From Nitrososphaerota archaeon (GTDB lineage: Archaea; Thermoproteota; Nitrososphaeria; Nitrososphaerales; Nitrososphaeraceae), in contig VBPR01000223.1 in the NCBI GenBank assembly GCA_005877345.1, forward strand, positions 1-12,725: a stretch of 12,725 nt of DNA. Reading direction: 5' to 3'. Below the pieces are notes generated by a model that saw only the letters and a program-made list of their open reading frames with translations, was not told where the DNA came from and did no database searches. This document shows, in pieces, positions 1 through 7,074 of the stretch (position 1 is its first letter; every line of letters starts with the position of its first letter). The translations under genes were made by a program, and so were the position numbers.

Positions 1-344
1 TCGTCAGTAATTTCAAAAATTGCTGAATAGAATTGTTAATGTGTTTTTTCTTATCACATTTTGACCTACCATAGGGCTTTAACTGTTTTATAGTTTTTTG
101 ACGAAAAATAAACATAAACCCGTATCAACGGCTTACCTGTTTGTTATCGTTGGTCTCCTTTGGACCCACCAGTTTAATAATTCATAAAATCTTCTACTAT
201 CAAAACGATATTTCATCGTTTTAACTCTTGATATGTTCCTCTTTTTCTTCTTCAATTTTTTCGAATAGTCTTTGTCTTTGTTTTTAATTTAAAATAATGA
301 TATCTTTTGTGAATCCAATTCTTATATCAGACATAATATATTAG
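1..344. other. gene-poor left end
   Basis: No convincing gene is visible here. On the minus strand there is a 27-codon ATG frame at 133-216 with many basic and aromatic residues (it reads RRFYELLNWWVQRR internally), open further upstream through a lysine-rich stretch. It could be a microprotein or chance. On the plus strand a copy of the element TTTAACTGTTTTATA lies at 78-92; the same element precedes the genes at 7150 and 7765, but no gene clearly follows this copy. Confidence 0.35.
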
Positions 345-478
345 TCAGAAGACTTTGATACTCACAGACCGACTTGTATAATGTGTGAAGAAAAATAGAT
401 CCGAATTCACAGCTTAGAATATGCCCGACTTGTCTTACAATACCGATCTTGGATAAAGAATTTTATTTTAAAAACTAG
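345..478 (+). pseudogene. zinc-ribbon remnant, one-base frameshift
   Basis: Two adjacent reading frames together spell a small four-cysteine zinc-ribbon protein. The first frame gives TCIMCEEK (Cys codons at 375 and 384). After an A5 run at 391-395 the reading continues in another frame as IDPNSQLRICPTC (Cys codon at 422) and ends at the TAG at 476-478 after LTIPILDKEFYFKN. Adding one A to the run joins the halves into a C-x2-C-x14-C-x2-C pattern. The frame is also closed upstream by a TAG at 342-344 and no start codon precedes the first cysteine pair, so the 5' end is uncertain. Zinc binding is inferred from cysteine spacing. The product family is not recognised, and chance juxtaposition cannot be fully excluded. 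Confidence 0.42.
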
Positions 479-483
479 ATCAG

Positions 484-491
484 CTTATATG
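484..491 (+). promoter_or_regulatory. TATA-like box before the DUF2334 gene
   Basis: CTTATATG lies about 28 nt before the ATG at 516, the spacing expected for an archaeal TATA box giving an almost leaderless transcript. No Shine-Dalgarno sequence is visible before this ATG, which agrees with leaderless initiation. Confidence 0.4.
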
Positions 492-515
492 TTTTTATAG
501 ATAAATAAATTTCAT

Positions 516-1259
516 ATGGAGACGAAAATAGCTATTGTGACAATACATGATGTAAATCCATCCTGCACAGAAAGATTAGAACAGGTCACCGATATTTTAG
601 AAGGGCAAAATATAAGTTACAATCTTAGTCTAGTTCCATTTTATCAGCAAAAGTTTAATTTAATGAATTATCCAACTTTTATCAATCAATTATTATCACT
701 ATCAAAAAAACAGAATGTAGAAATAACATTACATGGATTATATCACGAAATTAATACAGTGATAGAAGATTTTGAGTCTCAACCAAAAGAACAGGAAAAA
801 AGTGAAATACAAATAGGTCTTAAAATAATTGAGACTGTAAAGCTTCCGCTCCCTACCACATTCATTCCTCCCGCATGGCGTTTAAGCAGAGAAACAATTG
901 AAGCACTCAAAATTCTCAATTTTAAAATTGCTGAATCCAGATCAAGTATAGAATTCATTCAAGCAGAAAAAAAATATCTTCTTTCTCCAGTTATGAATTG
1001 GGACAAATATGGGGATAAGGACAAGAATAGAGAAATGCTCAATGAAAATAAAGACGAATTTTATAAACATTTATTCAATCTAGACGGCGAGTCTTTTGGA
1101 ATATTTAGATTGGCAATTCATCCACCTCACGACCCAACTGAAGCTTTAGAAGATCAAATGAAAATGATTGAGTATTTAAAAACTAATCAAAATTACAAAT
1201 TTATAACATATTCACAATTAGCAGACAATGTTTTATCAAACAAAACTTCGAATGAATAA
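516..1259 (+). CDS. DUF2334 polysaccharide-deacetylase-like protein
   Basis: A 247-residue protein with the marks of the DUF2334 branch of the NodB/polysaccharide deacetylase superfamily. Seen: IHDVNPS near the N terminus (His11, Asp12), TLHGLYHE at 71-78 supplying the HxxxH-type pair (His73, His77), FIPPAW at 116-121 and AIHPPHD at 200-206. In the superfamily the Asp and two His residues bind a divalent metal for hydrolytic removal of N-acetyl groups from sugars; the same role is inferred here, with unknown substrate. There is no signal peptide or membrane segment, so it is probably cytoplasmic. Length is normal for the family. The ATG start follows a TATA-like box at 484. The stop is 21 nt before the ATG of the acetyltransferase gene, which suggests a joint transcript and a shared role in amino-sugar chemistry. 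Confidence 0.82.
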   Translation: METKIAIVTIHDVNPSCTERLEQVTDILEGQNISYNLSLVPFYQQKFNLMNYPTFINQLLSLSKKQNVEITLHGLYHEINTVIEDFESQPKEQEKSEIQIGLKIIETVKLPLPTTFIPPAWRLSRETIEALKILNFKIAESRSSIEFIQAEKKYLLSPVMNWDKYGDKDKNREMLNENKDEFYKHLFNLDGESFGIFRLAIHPPHDPTEALEDQMKMIEYLKTNQNYKFITYSQLADNVLSNKTSNE

Positions 1260-1280
1260 TATAGATTTTGGTAATGTTTG

Positions 1281-1724
1281 ATGATAGTAGTACGAGAAAT
1301 TAACGAATCTGATCTACGAAACGGTTTTTTAGAAGTACTCGACAATCTGGTTAGTCCCAATATTACTGAAGAACATGCAATAAAGATTTTAAAGAAAATT
1401 AAACTCAACAAGTTACATAAAATTTTTGTTGCAATTAACACATCAAATAATCAGGTAATTGGATGCATCACATTATTAATAGAATTCAAATTTATAAATA
1501 AAGGTATGAAAGTAGGCTATGTAGAGGATGTTGCTGTCCGTCGTGGATATGAAAGGAAGGGAATAGGCAGAAAGCTTGTTAATCACGTTACGAATTTTGG
1601 AACTTGCCGTGCGAAATGTAAAAAAATAATTCTGTATTGTAACAAAAAAAATATACCATTTTATAATGAATTGGGATTCAAAGGTGATGAAGGCGCCGTA
1701 GTTATGATATTTGAGAGCAAATAA
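1281..1724 (+). CDS. GNAT family N-acetyltransferase
   Basis: A 147-residue single-domain GNAT acetyltransferase. Seen: the beta-4 strand and acetyl-CoA pyrophosphate loop as VEDVAVRRGYERKGIGRKL (about 81-99, with R-K-G-I-G-R as the Q/RxxGxG/A signature) and the typical C-terminal IPFYNELGF at 125-133. The EDVAV strand and the overall layout resemble glucosamine-6-phosphate N-acetyltransferase (GNA1-like) proteins. That would fit between a deacetylase-like and a glycosyltransferase gene, but the substrate is an inference. The ATG at 1281 is preferred over the in-frame TTG three bases earlier. Genes on both sides run in the same direction; the glycosyltransferase follows after about 140 nt. 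Confidence 0.85.
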   Translation: MIVVREINESDLRNGFLEVLDNLVSPNITEEHAIKILKKIKLNKLHKIFVAINTSNNQVIGCITLLIEFKFINKGMKVGYVEDVAVRRGYERKGIGRKLVNHVTNFGTCRAKCKKIILYCNKKNIPFYNELGFKGDEGAVVMIFESK

Positions 1725-1812
1725 GGTATAATACAAACCCGTAAATTTTTACTATCAGAAGGTACTACTTAATAAATTTTTAATGATTAATAATATTGAT
1801 AGGTTTGTACGA

Positions 1813-1820
1813 CTTTATAC
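1813..1820 (+). promoter_or_regulatory. possible TATA box of the glycosyltransferase gene
   Basis: CTTTATAC lies about 50 nt before the TTG at 1867. Transcription starting about 25 nt downstream would leave a leader containing GAGGT (1851-1855), which could pair with the 16S rRNA 3' end. This supports the TTG start over the later ATG at 1906. Confidence 0.3.
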
Positions 1821-1866
1821 GGAGCGATGGAGTACGTGTCAATAGGTTTTGAGGTAAATTGAAAAA

Positions 1867-3159
1867 TTGATCTTCGACACATTAAGATTATTACAGACTA
1901 CCGATATGATACCTTTTTTAATATCACTCGGGATTTGTATAACTTGGATGATTATATTCATTAAGACATCTTTGTCGTATAAATCATATTTGGCTAACAC
2001 AAAAAAGAAGGACGAATGGGACATTCATTCTGATTATCTAAAAAATTTGCCACCTATTTCAATAATAATTCCTGCAAGGAATGAAGAACTAAATATAGAA
2101 AGATGTTTATTATCAATTCTGGATCAAAATTATCCGAATTATGAGGTAATTTTGATAGATGATAATTCTAATGATAACACAGTACAAAAAGCAAGGAAAA
2201 TACAGCAAAAATTCAAGGCTAAATTTCAAAATTTAAAAATTATTGAATTAAGGACTAAGCCGCAGGATTGGACAGGCAAAACTTGGGCATCACAAAAAGG
2301 ACTTTTAAGTACTAGGTATAATATGCTTCTATTTCTTGATGCGGACTGTTACTATGCCAAAAACTGCATACTCTTTGCAATATCTCATATGCTAAGAAAC
2401 AAGTTAGATGTAATAACTGGGTACCCTTTTTTTGTTTTGAAAGATTTTTGGTCTAAAATATCCATGCCACTATGGAAGTTAATGTCCTTTACATTCCAAG
2501 ATGATGCATCACATGTTAATGATCCCAACTCAGAAGTTGCTTATTTAATGGGATGTTTTTTCATGATAAAGAAACATGTGCTAATAGAAATTGGGTCCTT
2601 TGCCGCTGTCAAAAATGCGATTCAGGAGGATAAGGAACTCGGGCAGAAGTTGAAATATTCAGGCTATAAACTCAATATGGTTCAAATGGATGGTTTTATT
2701 ATGGCATTATGGTCTCGAAATCTTTCAACGTTATGGCACGGATTAGCAAGAACAATAAGTCCTATGATGCTACATCAGAAAAAAAAGGTTTTTGTTAATT
2801 TTGTAGCTATTTTTATTTTAGCAGTCCTTCCAACTCTTTTGGTTGTTACCAACTTTCCTTCAATCATGCAAGCACAATTACTTAAGGACATAACAATCAA
2901 CTACTTACATTTGATTACTTTTGTTTTATATTTATTCACGTTTGGATTAACAACATGTTGTGTAATAATCAAATTGGTTAGTATGTGCGGAATATTCCCC
3001 TATTACGCGTTATTATTCCCTTTGGGAGGACTTTTTCTAACTTTGGTTTACTTGGCAACTATGTTACCGTTGATTTTACCCATTAAACGATCCTCGAAGA
3101 AGATAGAATGGAGAGGAAGAACTTATACATATAGTAGAATTGGAGGTAAAATCATTTAA
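1867..3159 (+). CDS. membrane GT2 glycosyltransferase, HpnB-like
   Basis: A 430-residue family 2 glycosyltransferase. Residues 15-33 form an N-terminal membrane helix. The GT-A domain follows with SIIIPARNEE (65-74), nucleotide-binding IDDNSNDNT (97-105), the metal-binding DxD motif as FLDADC (156-161) and the acidic ED pair at 254-255 before LGQKLKYSGY. The C-terminal third has about three membrane helices (roughly 308-330, 345-373, 376-404) and a WRGRTY tail. This layout matches the hopene-associated glycosyltransferase HpnB-like group, whose real substrates in archaea are unknown; transfer of a sugar to a lipid at the membrane is inferred. The start is uncertain: TTG at 1867 has GAGGT 11 nt before it, while ATG at 1906 would remove 13 residues and keep the membrane helix. 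It follows the deacetylase and acetyltransferase genes. Confidence 0.82.
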   Translation: MIFDTLRLLQTTDMIPFLISLGICITWMIIFIKTSLSYKSYLANTKKKDEWDIHSDYLKNLPPISIIIPARNEELNIERCLLSILDQNYPNYEVILIDDNSNDNTVQKARKIQQKFKAKFQNLKIIELRTKPQDWTGKTWASQKGLLSTRYNMLLFLDADCYYAKNCILFAISHMLRNKLDVITGYPFFVLKDFWSKISMPLWKLMSFTFQDDASHVNDPNSEVAYLMGCFFMIKKHVLIEIGSFAAVKNAIQEDKELGQKLKYSGYKLNMVQMDGFIMALWSRNLSTLWHGLARTISPMMLHQKKKVFVNFVAIFILAVLPTLLVVTNFPSIMQAQLLKDITINYLHLITFVLYLFTFGLTTCCVIIKLVSMCGIFPYYALLFPLGGLFLTLVYLATMLPLILPIKRSSKKIEWRGRTYTYSRIGGKII

Positions 3160-3189
3160 TTTTAATCGCAATCTACCTCCTGCAAGGAG
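3142..3189 (+). terminator. two overlapping hairpins at the end of the GT2 gene
   Basis: GGAGGTA (3142-3148) can pair with TACCTCC (3174-3180), a hairpin that encloses the TAA stop codon. CTCCT (3177-3181) can instead pair with AGGAG (3185-3189) in a tight hairpin. The two share CTCC and exclude each other. No strong T-run follows directly. A role in transcription end or RNA stability is a guess. Confidence 0.25.
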
Positions 3190-3290
3190 AAAATTGATTT
3201 AAAATAAACAGACTAAAGTCAAATAGGTTCAAATTTACATTTGCATTGTAAAACCTTTATTGAAGATTTACACTGCACACTATCCGAGAA

Positions 3291-3306
3291 TATAATACTT
3301 ATAAGG
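3291..3306 (+). promoter_or_regulatory. TATA box of the repeat protein gene
   Basis: TATAATACTTATAAGG holds two overlapping TATA-like boxes. The second (TTATAA, 3299-3304) is centred about 27 nt before the ATG at 3329, which fits a leaderless archaeal transcript. No Shine-Dalgarno sequence is present before that ATG. Confidence 0.5.
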
Positions 3307-3328
3307 AATAAATGTCATTGTTTATTAA

Positions 3329-3742
3329 ATGAATTCCAGAATGCTAATCATAACTTTGGTATTTGCATTTCTTTCTATGTGGTTAACTTTGCAACCGACG
3401 ATAACCATGGCACAATCATCTGGCTCTAATACTGGTGCTAATACATCAGGTGTTAACGTTACGACTGGTACTAATATCATGGCTGGAGATAATAATACTG
3501 GTGCTAATACATCAGGTGTTAACGTTACGACTGGTACTAATATCATGGCTGGAGATAATAATACTGGTGCTAATACATCAGGTGTTAACGTTACTACGAC
3601 TGGTACTAATATCATGGCTGGAGATAATAATACTGGTGCTAATACATCAGGTGTTAACGTTACGACTGGTACTAATATCATGGCTGGAGATAATAATACT
3701 GGTGCTAATACATCAGGTGTTAACGTTACTAGGACCGGCTAA
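3329..3742 (+). CDS. secreted tandem-repeat protein, N-glycosylation rich
   Basis: A 137-residue protein with a clear signal peptide (hydrophobic core MLIITLVFAFLSMWL, probable cleavage near TMAQS at about residue 28). The rest is four full 22-residue repeats and one partial. Each unit reads NTGANTSGVNVT followed by TGTNIMAGDN; the third has one extra Thr. Every unit offers sequons N-T-S, N-V-T and N-N-T, so an exported, heavily N-glycosylated surface or extracellular protein is inferred. The regular G/N/T-rich repeats could form a beta-solenoid. The frame ends at a TAA just after the repeats. The following 130 bases look like a displaced C-terminal tail (see 3731-3880), so this may be a truncated form. 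No enzymatic domain is seen and the family is not recognised. Confidence 0.7.
   Translation: MNSRMLIITLVFAFLSMWLTLQPTITMAQSSGSNTGANTSGVNVTTGTNIMAGDNNTGANTSGVNVTTGTNIMAGDNNTGANTSGVNVTTTGTNIMAGDNNTGANTSGVNVTTGTNIMAGDNNTGANTSGVNVTRTG
3428..3730 (+). repeat. 66-bp tandem repeat, 4 full copies plus a partial
   Basis: Units start at 3428, 3494, 3560, 3629 and 3695. Copies 1, 2 and 4 are identical over all 66 bp. Copy 3 differs only by a 3-bp ACT insertion (69 bp), and the partial fifth copy matches over the first 34-36 bp. The unit length keeps the reading frame, and the insertion does too. Identity at silent positions means very recent amplification or homogenisation by slippage or recombination. 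Confidence 0.95.
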
Positions 3743-3880
3743 AGTTAGGGCTGCCGGACCATTGAATTTAAAAGTTATAATTTTGAATAAAAAATAACCG
3801 GAGATGTTAATGCAGGTTCAGAGGGAATCGGACTGCATTTATCCGGGACCTGTTTAGCACTTTCTAGTCAGAATTTATGA
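3731..3880 (+). pseudogene. frame-displaced C-terminal tail of the repeat protein
   Basis: Just past the repeats, skipping one base (about A3731) opens another frame reading GPAKVRAAGPLNLKVIILNKK, which ends at TAA 3795-3797. Restoring one A in the A6 run at 3789-3794 then continues as ITGDVNAGSEGIGLHLSG to a TGA at 3878-3880. The last piece is in the original frame of the gene at 3329, so a +1 and a -1 change would compensate and give a protein of about 183 residues. This is an inference from composition; no homologous tail was compared. Confidence 0.35.
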
Positions 3881-3948
3881 ACCGTTACTGTTCATATAGT
3901 TAGGTATGAATGTCGATTTAACCATAGGAGAGCAAAAAGCGATATTCA

Positions 3949-4313
3949 TCAATGGATTGACGCTACGTGATCACTGAGCTCATCTTGGTTATTAAATAAC
4001 CTCTCACATAGAGCACAGCCATATTTCCCTTTCTTAGTCCCGTGCAGCTGAATACTTGCAGCCTTCCTATTGGGTCTTTCGTATTTTGGAGGTATAAATT
4101 TAAGCTCTGGAAAACTTGCCGAATAACCAGGTATGTCTTAAGGTATTGAGAAAGATTGGGCTTGACTTGTCTTTCATACTCGCTTTTTACATCATCTTCT
4201 TTTATCTTCAGCCACAAAGCTTGAACGTCTCGGCCTTCTGTCTTCAAGATGGGTATAGTGTAATAGTGTTTGTGAATGTAACCTCGCTTAACAATGACAA
4301 CGTCCCTGCTCAT
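3949..4313 (-). pseudogene. C2H2 zinc-finger protein, one-base frameshift
   Basis: The 5' part (ATG at 4313; an in-frame TTG at 4346 is an alternative) encodes MSRDVVIVKRGYIHKHYYTI and continues to YLKTYLVIRQVF. After the T4 run (A4 on the plus strand, 4111-4114) the same frame gives low-quality sequence. The neighbouring frame instead gives PELKFIPPKYERPNRK and then YGCALCERLFNNQDELSDHV-ASIH, stopping at TGA 3949-3951. That tail is a classic C2H2 finger: C-x2-C-x12-H-x4-H with the central Phe and Leu. One added T in the run rejoins both parts into a protein of about 121 residues. The role could be DNA or RNA binding, but no target is indicated. It is either a recent pseudogene or a sequence error. 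It lies downstream of nadE on the same strand and is bounded by an AGCAAAAAGC inverted repeat. Confidence 0.7.
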
Positions 4314-4448
4314 TCCCTCGATATCGCCGAAATCTGATTGATTCAATTGCTTTTTGCTTAGGGAGGATTAATTTCAACTAATATGCTTAGCTTTCTTTTT
4401 TCAAGACTCCCTCTTTGAAATATACATGCGTTATAATGCTGTATTTGT

Positions 4449-5216
4449 TTATAAAAAGGGATTGCAAATGGGTATCTTCTCCTTCTTATGCTGAGATTTT
4501 CTTATCATGTCAGTTACTAATTTTATTTTTCTCTTGCTTAATTCACAGTCATTCGATTCATTCTGTATATAAGCTTCCAATATTTTGTCAATCTCCTGAT
4601 ACGACAACCCAATTTCTTTTTCAGCTAATTGTCCTTTCCAAAATCTAGGGCTGCTTGGTTGTTCAACAATTCGTTCCGTCAATCGTAGTTCTTTACCTAA
4701 TAATTTGACCTGGCTCTTATACAACTCTCCAATTGGCAGTATGTCTGCTCCAATGTCACCAAACTTGGTAAAATAGCCTATCATTAATTCACTCTTGTCA
4801 GCCGTGCCCAGTACCAGAAGATTATTGACTGCTGCGCAATGATATAGTAAAGCCATTCTGAGTCTCGCTGAAAAATTTCCTCCAGAAAGTTTGTCCTTTC
4901 GTAACCTGTATAATAAAATCTTCTTTCCACGTTCGATATCGATTTCCTTATACCTAATTTTCAACTTTTGGGCTAGAGCACGAGCGTTTTGAATATCTGT
5001 TATCGGCGTCAGTCCTCTTTCTGGCATCATCAGACCAATTATCTTTTTATTTTCAATAGCTCTGGAGGCTAATGCGATACAAACAGAAGAGTCAAGGCCA
5101 CCGCTGAGTCCGACAACTACGCCGTTTTTCTTTCTTGATCTGACTTCGTCTGAAATAAAGCTTGTAATTTTTTTAATAACTTTTTTGTAATCTAAGATTA
5201 GAAAATGGTCGGACAT
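4449..5216 (-). CDS. nadE: NH3-dependent NAD+ synthetase
   Basis: A 255-residue NAD+ synthetase of the adenine-nucleotide alpha hydrolase (N-type ATP pyrophosphatase) fold. It adenylates deamido-NAD+ with ATP and amidates it to NAD+, the last step of NAD synthesis, in the cytoplasm. Seen: the pyrophosphate loop SGGLDS at 38-43, GNFSARLRM at 113-121, GTADKSELMIGYFTKFGD at 137-154 (the substrate and metal site region of the family), LYKSQV at 165-170 and SPRFWKGQLAEKEIG at 189-203. There is no glutaminase (nitrilase) domain, so it should use free ammonia, a natural choice for an ammonia-oxidising archaeon. The length is normal and all motifs are intact, in contrast to the broken finger gene downstream. 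The ATG start is clear. Confidence 0.95.
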   Translation of the reverse strand: MSDHFLILDYKKVIKKITSFISDEVRSRKKNGVVVGLSGGLDSSVCIALASRAIENKKIIGLMMPERGLTPITDIQNARALAQKLKIRYKEIDIERGKKILLYRLRKDKLSGGNFSARLRMALLYHCAAVNNLLVLGTADKSELMIGYFTKFGDIGADILPIGELYKSQVKLLGKELRLTERIVEQPSSPRFWKGQLAEKEIGLSYQEIDKILEAYIQNESNDCELSKRKIKLVTDMIRKSQHKKEKIPICNPFL

Positions 5217-5326
5217 TACTACTTTACCGGACGTTTTGAAAATGTGTTATTGGATTCAAATAATGGTTATCTACAATCGTGGTGAATATAAAGGAAATTA
5301 GAATCAAAGTCATACTGCCTGCCTGT

Positions 5327-5596
5327 TTAAGGCTTCAGTTTTTTGCCAAGACCAAACATTATTTCGATTTCCCTCTCATCAGAGTAGCTGTAAATAAAAG
5401 AATCGTTTAGCCTTAGTGGAAAACTTGATAACTGGTCTTGAAAGCAGAGTGGACAAGTACCTCCCTTTCCAATTATTTGTACTGAGTGAGATTTGTCAAG
5501 GGATGTCATACTCCATAAACATTCTTCACATAAAAAAAATATTCTTTCTTTGCTTTTATGATTTTTGTCATATTTCAATTCTACGCTTGTCGTCAT
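5327..5596 (-). CDS. small zinc-ribbon protein
   Basis: An 89-residue hypothetical protein with two cysteine pairs, FLCEEC (Cys23, Cys26) and TCPLC (Cys48, Cys51), spaced as a C-x2-C-x21-C-x2-C zinc ribbon. A Trp-rich stretch follows the first pair and the C-terminal part alternates Ser, Phe and Tyr, suggesting a small beta-sheet domain. There is no signal peptide or membrane segment. It resembles the small uncharacterised zinc-ribbon proteins common in Thaumarchaeota; the function is unknown. It lies 110 nt upstream of nadE on the same strand, so a joint transcript is possible. The start is the first ATG in the frame. Confidence 0.7.
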   Translation of the reverse strand: MTTSVELKYDKNHKSKERIFFLCEECLWSMTSLDKSHSVQIIGKGGTCPLCFQDQLSSFPLRLNDSFIYSYSDEREIEIMFGLGKKLKP

Positions 5597-5850
5597 TTAC
5601 GAATGTATGTGTTAGGGTACCCCGTTTATTAGTTTTCGGTCTACATCAACGCATAATAGCAGTCTATCTAAAGTTAAGTCTTTAGGTATGAAAATTATGG
5701 TTATATATTATAGTATCGTATCTGGCCAGACTTGATTTCAAAATACGGCATTGGCGGAAAAATTGGTAAAATATGAATAATGACTAGTTGGTAATAATAA
5801 AATTTTTTGTAAAGGGTTAAGTTATTACTCTTCAGTAACCAGGAATAATA

Positions 5851-6477
5851 TCAAATGACTATGATACTTGTTTTAAATTTAACGGAATCATTTGGAGGTT
5901 TGGAATTTGGTTGATTTAGACCTGCTTGCATATCAGTGCTATTTTCGCTTTGTTTGTTTAATATATCCACAAGTGCTGGGTCCGCAACTATATTCTTGAT
6001 ACTTATCGTTACGTTTCCGATATCATAATCCTTCAAAACAATAGTTTGAGGTCCATGGCCTGCTTGAGGCTGTTGATTAGTTTTGTTCCAGATCTCTTTT
6101 CCATCACTTGAATTTATTACAATATCGTAACTTTTTACAGGAAGTGTTCTTTCAACTACAGAAGGTACTACCAACCCACTACTTTTTTTGTATTCTGTGC
6201 TTGAGAGATTGGATTCAGCGTTTGGAGGTGGAGTATTAAGCTGTGGAGATGTTTTATTCAGGAAAACTATGTCTAAATTTAATCCTGTTGAAAGAGCTGA
6301 TTGTCCGGATTTTATAGATACTAAATATATTCCTTTATCAGATACCTTTTGAAGAATAGGCGAACCTAACTTTACTTCCTTATCACCCGCTGTAGAGTTT
6401 ACTGCAGATTGAGAAAAACCGATATTCGTTAATGATAACATAATAATAGTGGAAAGCATTAGGACGATATATTTCAT
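5851..6477 (-). CDS. secreted protein of unknown function
   Basis: A 208-residue protein with a clear Sec signal peptide (MKYIVLMLSTIIMLSLTNIG, probable cleavage near FSQSA). The mature part has several N-x-S/T sequons (for example NST, NLS, NKT, NVT), a proline-rich linker around residue 80 (TPPPNAE) and two beta-rich blocks: one reading KGIYLVSIKSG and GLNLDIVFLN, the other SYDIVINSSDGKEIW and IGNVTISIKNI. The second block looks like an immunoglobulin-like or similar beta-sandwich, but I do not recognise the family. An extracellular or cell-surface role is inferred. The ATG sits about 27 nt after a TATA box at 6493-6508 and no Shine-Dalgarno sequence is seen, so the mRNA is probably leaderless. 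Confidence 0.72.
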   Translation of the reverse strand: MKYIVLMLSTIIMLSLTNIGFSQSAVNSTAGDKEVKLGSPILQKVSDKGIYLVSIKSGQSALSTGLNLDIVFLNKTSPQLNTPPPNAESNLSSTEYKKSSGLVVPSVVERTLPVKSYDIVINSSDGKEIWNKTNQQPQAGHGPQTIVLKDYDIGNVTISIKNIVADPALVDILNKQSENSTDMQAGLNQPNSKPPNDSVKFKTSIIVI

Positions 6478-6492
6478 ATAGTAGTTATTGAA

Positions 6493-6508
6493 CTTTATAA
6501 TTTATAAT
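6493..6508 (-). promoter_or_regulatory. TATA box of the secreted protein gene
   Basis: On the minus strand this reads ATTATAAATTATAAAG, centred 23-28 nt before the ATG that ends at 6477. This is the standard archaeal TATA position for a leaderless transcript. It is among the clearest promoters in the window. Confidence 0.5.
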
Positions 6509-6862
6509 ACTTCCAATGTTTCCAACTCGATTATAATATCTGGTAGATAAAAGATATTAAATTTTCGGTATTGCTTTTCACAATTTCATATTACAATACA
6601 ATTCCATCTTTGTCCTGAAATTAACGTCAAATACAGTTCAAATCCACAACACCGAAACTTCATTCTGTCTACCTATGCATATGGTCTACTATACGGTAAA
6701 TTTGTTACTGTCTTTAGAATCAGTAAGACTTTGTGAAAGGATTTTTCCCCGACTCAAGGGAAAGAAGTGAGATTGTAATTATCAGTCCTTTCAATATAGA
6801 ATTAAATGTCATATGCCCTGAGGCTAAGTTTGAAAGGTTACTTATTATGAATAAATTCTCTC
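6509..6862. other. gene-poor stretch
   Basis: Between the divergent genes at 6477 (minus) and 7150 (plus). I see no open frame with coding character, no RNA gene and no clear repeat in this part. The possible small gene at 6863-7000 follows it. Confidence 0.4.
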
Positions 6863-7000
6863 ATGGCCTCTGAACACTGTTTGACTTGTCGACATATAAA
6901 AAATTCACATTTTTTCAACGAAGAACAGTATATGTCAAAAGAATTTACCCATGATTTGCATTTACAGGCAATTAAAAAAATTGGAAAGTTCAGTAGTTAG
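6863..7000 (+). CDS. possible 45-residue CxxC protein
   Basis: An ATG frame of 45 codons ending at TAG 6998-7000. It begins MASEHCLTCRHIK and holds a C-x2-C pair followed by several His residues (His11, His16, His30, His33), which could bind a metal. The C-terminal half (LHLQAIKKIGKF) looks like an amphipathic helix. The pattern loosely recalls a C2H2 finger helix. No TATA box or Shine-Dalgarno sequence is obvious, and the in-frame TGA at 6848-6850 limits upstream extension. Coding is suggested by amino-acid composition only; chance is possible at this length. Confidence 0.38.
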   Translation: MASEHCLTCRHIKNSHFFNEEQYMSKEFTHDLHLQAIKKIGKFSS

Positions 7001-7074
7001 AAATGGAAAATAGAATTATATAATATTTTGACCTGGTGACCTTTGTTTATCTCTGCTTTCATTTCCGCACACGT

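Noticed and set aside
3428..3730. CRISPR-like array
   Set aside because: The repeats adjoin directly with no unique spacers and are translated in frame.
3325..3797. Long open frames on the other plus frame (3435-3797) and on the minus strand (3325-3681) across the repeats
   Set aside because: A repeat whose unit length is a multiple of three and lacks stops in several frames keeps them all open. Only the 3329 frame has a signal peptide, a TATA box at the right distance and sequon-rich composition.
4116..4648. Plus-strand frames at 4116-4337 and 4415-4648
   Set aside because: They lie opposite the zinc-finger gene and nadE and have no motifs of their own.
6632..6650. GTTCAAATC, a T-loop-like sequence
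   Set aside because: No 5-bp T stem or cloverleaf surrounds it.
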